Below are positions 60,201 to 64,000 of a DNA stretch of 64,000 nucleotides, piece by piece; position 1 is the stretch's first letter, and each line of letters begins with the position of its first letter. The notes under the pieces were generated by a model, which made no database searches, was not told the DNA's origin, and worked only from the letters and a program-made list of their open reading frames with translations. Made by a program: the position numbers and the translations under genes. This stretch comes from Puffinus mauretanicus (taxonomy: Eukaryota > Chordata > Aves > Procellariiformes > Procellariidae), in contig JAJKFH010000948.1 of NCBI GenBank assembly GCA_023333565.1, positions 4,476,001-4,540,000 on the forward strand, written 5' to 3'.

Positions 60201-63200
60201 CTTCATCACACCACTCAGCAAGCATGGCTTGACATCTGTGTGTGAGAACAGCCAGTGTTAAAGAGGTTCCGAGCAAATCTCTTTTCTAAGCTTTTTCCCC
60301 TTTTTTAAAATTCCTTTTAATATCCAACACATGTTGCAGTCCACAAACAACAAGGCCAAAACTGACTCAGAAGAGATAATGAAATACGTCTCTTGTCTGT
60401 AACATACATATTTGGAAAAGTTATGAGCCACACAGAGAAGAAATGAACTGCATGAGAAAGATAAAATAGATTCTGTTCTCCATGCTTGTGAGCTGTGAAA
60501 ATATTTAAAACCAGGACCATTTTCAAGGGGCTCACTATGAATTTTCATTTTGTTTTGGTCAAGTTTATTATGGATATCTTTCTTCTCAAAAGTTAGATTT
60601 TCATCATAATAATTCTTTGCATAAAACCTGATCATAAAATCTCTATAGAGGTGAGTTCTTTATTGTCTCCTGTGGGTAGACACTCACAAGTGCACAAATA
60701 CAAATTTATATGTTGAATGTGGAAAAGAAAATCTAATTTTGACTGTTTCCTCTATGTGGCATGATGGAAATAACAACTATATATTTATTTTTCACATTTA
60801 CCTTCCCCACAAAAAGAACACATATGTGCATACAGGCAGGGGCATTAGTAACAGTAACACAGATCAGAAACTCTTTTTCTTCCTTTTTCAACATTTACAT
60901 GTATTTGAGAATTTCATATATTGATAGATAATTGATACTTATTTTCAAACATGCTCTTTCTGATCTGCTCTTAACAAGTTTTGTGGACAAGTAACATGAA
61001 TGTTTATTTATTCTAATTTTAAAATATCCACACCATGCAATGGTTTCAGAATGCAATAACTGTTTTCTAATGCTTCTTTTATGTTACTTGCTGATATCTA
61101 GAATCTGTATCTTTTTTTAGGATCAGAAATCATCTAATGGACTGAAATCAAGAGCTGACACTATTTTAGATATACAAATTTAATGCTGAATCAATTAATT
61201 TTTAAAATAATCTTAATAGGTTATTCTTTGAGACAAAAAAATATAAGTAAGTTACTCAATTTTGGGCATAAAAAAGGAATATATTCCTTTTAAAATGATA
61301 ATTGCTGCCTCATATGTTTATACATAGATAAATATGCCAGTAGCAAAGTAAATATGTTTTCTAAGATGTTCCTGAATATTAGATCAAATAATGTTTCAGG
61401 AAACATAACTGATTTCTGTATTACTACAGCATGTCAATGTCTATCCTTTTCTAACTCATGTTCACAAACTAATGAAGGAGGAGTAGACCAGTTGCCCGGC
61501 TTGCCTGAATATTTTGCTGACTTGATTCATGGCTGTCGGAAGAGGTGGTTTTATTGATCTTTTTTGTAATTTCAGCCTGAAAGAACTGCTCAAGACTGCG
61601 TAAGATCTCAGAGTGTCAGGATAGAAACCAGAGCTGACATGACAATCTATCTTCTGCCCTCATTTACCTACACAAATTTTCAAGTAACCTGATAATAATA
61701 TTAAGAAATTGTTATCATTTTGATTTGTATTATTTCTGTTAGTTTCTTAGTTAATTAGCCAGAACTTCAGCATGATTAAATTATTAGTTTATTGCCACAC
61801 ATTATTTTTTACATATCTAAGCATAAAACAGCAGTAAGCATCTTCATGAAGATGTAGGTATCTTGTCAGTGAATCAGCTCAATATTTCATTTCTCCATTA
61901 TAAAATTATATTCCCTTTTTTTTTATATCTGCCCTTTCATGAATTTATTTTGGAGTCAAGTGAGTTATCTTATACAGCAAGAGCTCTTTATGCTAGATTT
62001 ATATTTAGTTCCTTTCATAACTGAGGTGTAGAATGCCTAGTAAACCTAACACATGATGCGTGGTTTAGGTCATGGTCTTGTTGCAAAAAATACTCTTTGA
62101 ATCATTTTTGACAGTTTTATAAGCCTTCTTATATCAAAGCCATCAATGAAGCACGCCTCATTAATTGAGAGAACATCTAATTGCCCTTCATGTATAAGCG
62201 TCAAAGTAAGAATTCAGATTTTTCCTTCCTGCAATGGCATGAAGGTGCTTGTCTTTCTAACAAGTGTTGCTCCAAAAGCAAATGATTCATCCCTTTTCAA
62301 CAGCTTTCTGAGAGGTAACATATATCTCATTTTAAAAAATATAATTAACTTTCCCTATTAAGAAGGAAAATTGGGAAGAAATCTGACAATCATTCACCAG
62401 CTGAAAAAGACGTGCAGTCCAGAATGAGCCTTGGGGATGTGTTTGTCCTGTCAAGTATAGTGTGCAGGCCTATAGTGTGCCTTTGGAAGGCAAGTCCAAA
62501 CCTCATTCTCCTGTGGGGACAAGACAACGTGGTTGCAGACCCAAGATCTGAGAAGCTCTCCTAGATCCCACAGTCAAGGTGGGAAGACAGCAGGAGTAGG
62601 TCCACTCCTTGTAAATATCCAGGGAAAATAAGGATGTTCAAAGGATTTTAAAATTCCTTCTGTTTCTTCTGTCACGAGGCTTATCAACACATTAAAATTA
62701 CCAGTTACAAAAAAAGAAGTAGTATGTCCTTAATTTGTTTGAACCAGTCTAATTTGTGCATGATGATATTTTCTACTAGTATAGAATATAGGAGCATCAA
62801 GCAACCAAGCATCATTGCTTCCGAGGAACCCTGGAAAATTTGTTTGTCAAGGACAAGTTTCAAGTAGGTATGTTCACAGTGTTATAATGGAACTAATGGT
62901 AGTAATTACTCCTAGTGTAATGCAAGTCATGCAGGCAGTGGGACATAGGAAGATGAAAGAAAAAAGAAAGGAAGTCCCCTTTACTTACGTTACTTTTCTG
63001 AGTGGTCCTTTTTTTCCCAAATGTGGGTTAAATGTCAATTTGGAGCATTTTTACAGGGGGCATTAAGAGTTCTTGCTTGACAAAATGGTGTGGCAAGGAA
63101 ATCTCTCTGCATGGGATTGAATGACTAAATGGCATGGCATGCAAGTGTGAAGGAGGAGACTGCACGACTGCTGTGCATCAGATGTATCTGGTAACAGTCA

Positions 63201-64000
63201 CAGGAAAGAATCAATACAGAAAAACAAAAGACTACATTTGTCCCATAAGCACTATTTCAGGCCACCTTGGCTTACCCCTTTCCGTTGCTTTTCTTGCTCC
63301 ATCCTAGTCCAAAGACTATTAGCAAATGAATCCTGCTAGTATCTGCGTTATCTGCTAGTTATCCCCACGCATTCCTAGAGTTTCAAAACTTAACACATTT
63401 TATGTGTCAAGACCAGTCTTGAGTTTGTACCCAGGCTTCGAAATTTAGGTTCACTTTTAAAAGATTTAAATGAAGAATACACCCCCCCTAAACATTTGAA
63501 AGACCATTTATAGTTAGAAAATTAAATAACAAGTTGCTTCAGCAGTGATTGTGGACAGTGTTATTTCTTAAGAAAAAATTAAGAATAAGAAGAAATATAG
63601 TGTAATATAATGCAATATAATATAGTATAAATATAATGTAAGTGGGCTGGGGAAATTGATAAGAAGATACTATGATTTTAATTAGGCATTTTTTAAAAGG
63701 TTTGAAATACAGCGAAAACGATAGATTCTCACTGATTTTTAATAAAATATACAATAGCATACTCCCAGAGGAACAGCTGGTAAGCATCTCTCACTTTCTA
63801 AATGCAAACAAAAACCTCATATTCCTGTAAGTTAAAGTGAATTGCATAGAAATAGCAAATAGTGACAGTAATAATTACTGAATTTCTATATTCATAGAGA
63901 ACTGGGACTTCATAAATATCAAATAGTGTCCTAAACCATATACAGTGTATGCTAGTTTTCAATAAATAAATTCAGTGATTATGTCCAGACTTATCCATTA
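60201..64000. other. AT-rich unique DNA, nothing recognised
   Basis: I see no gene. The longest frames are 125 codons (minus, 60,258-60,635, with an overlapping 72-codon frame) and 83 codons (plus, 62,815-63,066), both without motifs. An AT-only stretch (about 63,597-63,642, TATAATGCAATATAATATAG) is simple-sequence-like. Confidence 0.55.

Noticed and set aside
1..64000. Search for CRISPR arrays, toxin-antitoxin or other bacterial systems, tRNA and rRNA genes
   Set aside because: None was seen. The repeat content, base composition and lack of dense genes show vertebrate nuclear DNA.

Overview
The window looks like non-coding DNA from a bird, probably a neoavian. The main evidence is its interspersed repeats: several CR1 non-LTR retrotransposons ending in the avian-type 3' tail with degenerate ATTCTATG units, two avian-type ERV LTRs, and a beta-retrovirus-like (ERVK) 5' end. 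Older amniote-wide relics (CR1/L3-like fragments, MIR-like SINEs, an RTE-clade LINE scrap) lie beneath these. Most of the sequence is AT-rich. I found no host protein-coding exon, tRNA, rRNA or CRISPR array that I could defend, so this is best read as a gene desert or a very large intron.

Layout. 1-21.6 kb: mostly unique AT-rich DNA with a MIR-like SINE (5.4 kb), two ancient CR1 fragments (7.45-7.99 and 18.06-19.07 kb), a possible ancient amniote repeat (12.7 kb), short microsatellites and a GC-richer patch (8.6-9.2 kb). 21.6-25.2 kb: a long but broken CR1 (copy A, + strand) with 5' UTR-like sequence, ORF1 esterase, ORF2 endonuclease and reverse transcriptase (RT), and an apparent internal deletion. 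26.9-27.9 kb: a minus-strand ERVK fragment consisting of an LTR, a tRNA-Lys-like primer-binding site, a leader and the first 31 codons of gag. 31.5-32.5 kb: a solo ERVL-type LTR. 32.5-51 kb: mostly unique DNA, with a relic CR1 3' end (43.3 kb) and two MIR-like copies (46.2 and 51.0 kb). 51.6-53.8 kb: a minus-strand CR1 (copy C) whose 5' end directly abuts a minus-strand solo LTR. 55.3-55.7 kb: the RTE-like RT relic. 58.7-60.1 kb: a minus-strand CR1 (copy B).

The most notable observation is that CR1 copies A and B, about 34 kb apart and in opposite orientation, are almost identical over about 816 bp (I found one mismatch) but differ clearly on both sides of that tract. They also share the same inactivating lesions, including a 10-bp insertion that destroys the RT catalytic FADD box. 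Gene conversion between inverted copies, or descent from one already dead source element, would explain this. No intact mobile element, and no multi-gene system, is visible. Family names come from recalled consensus sequences, not from a database search.
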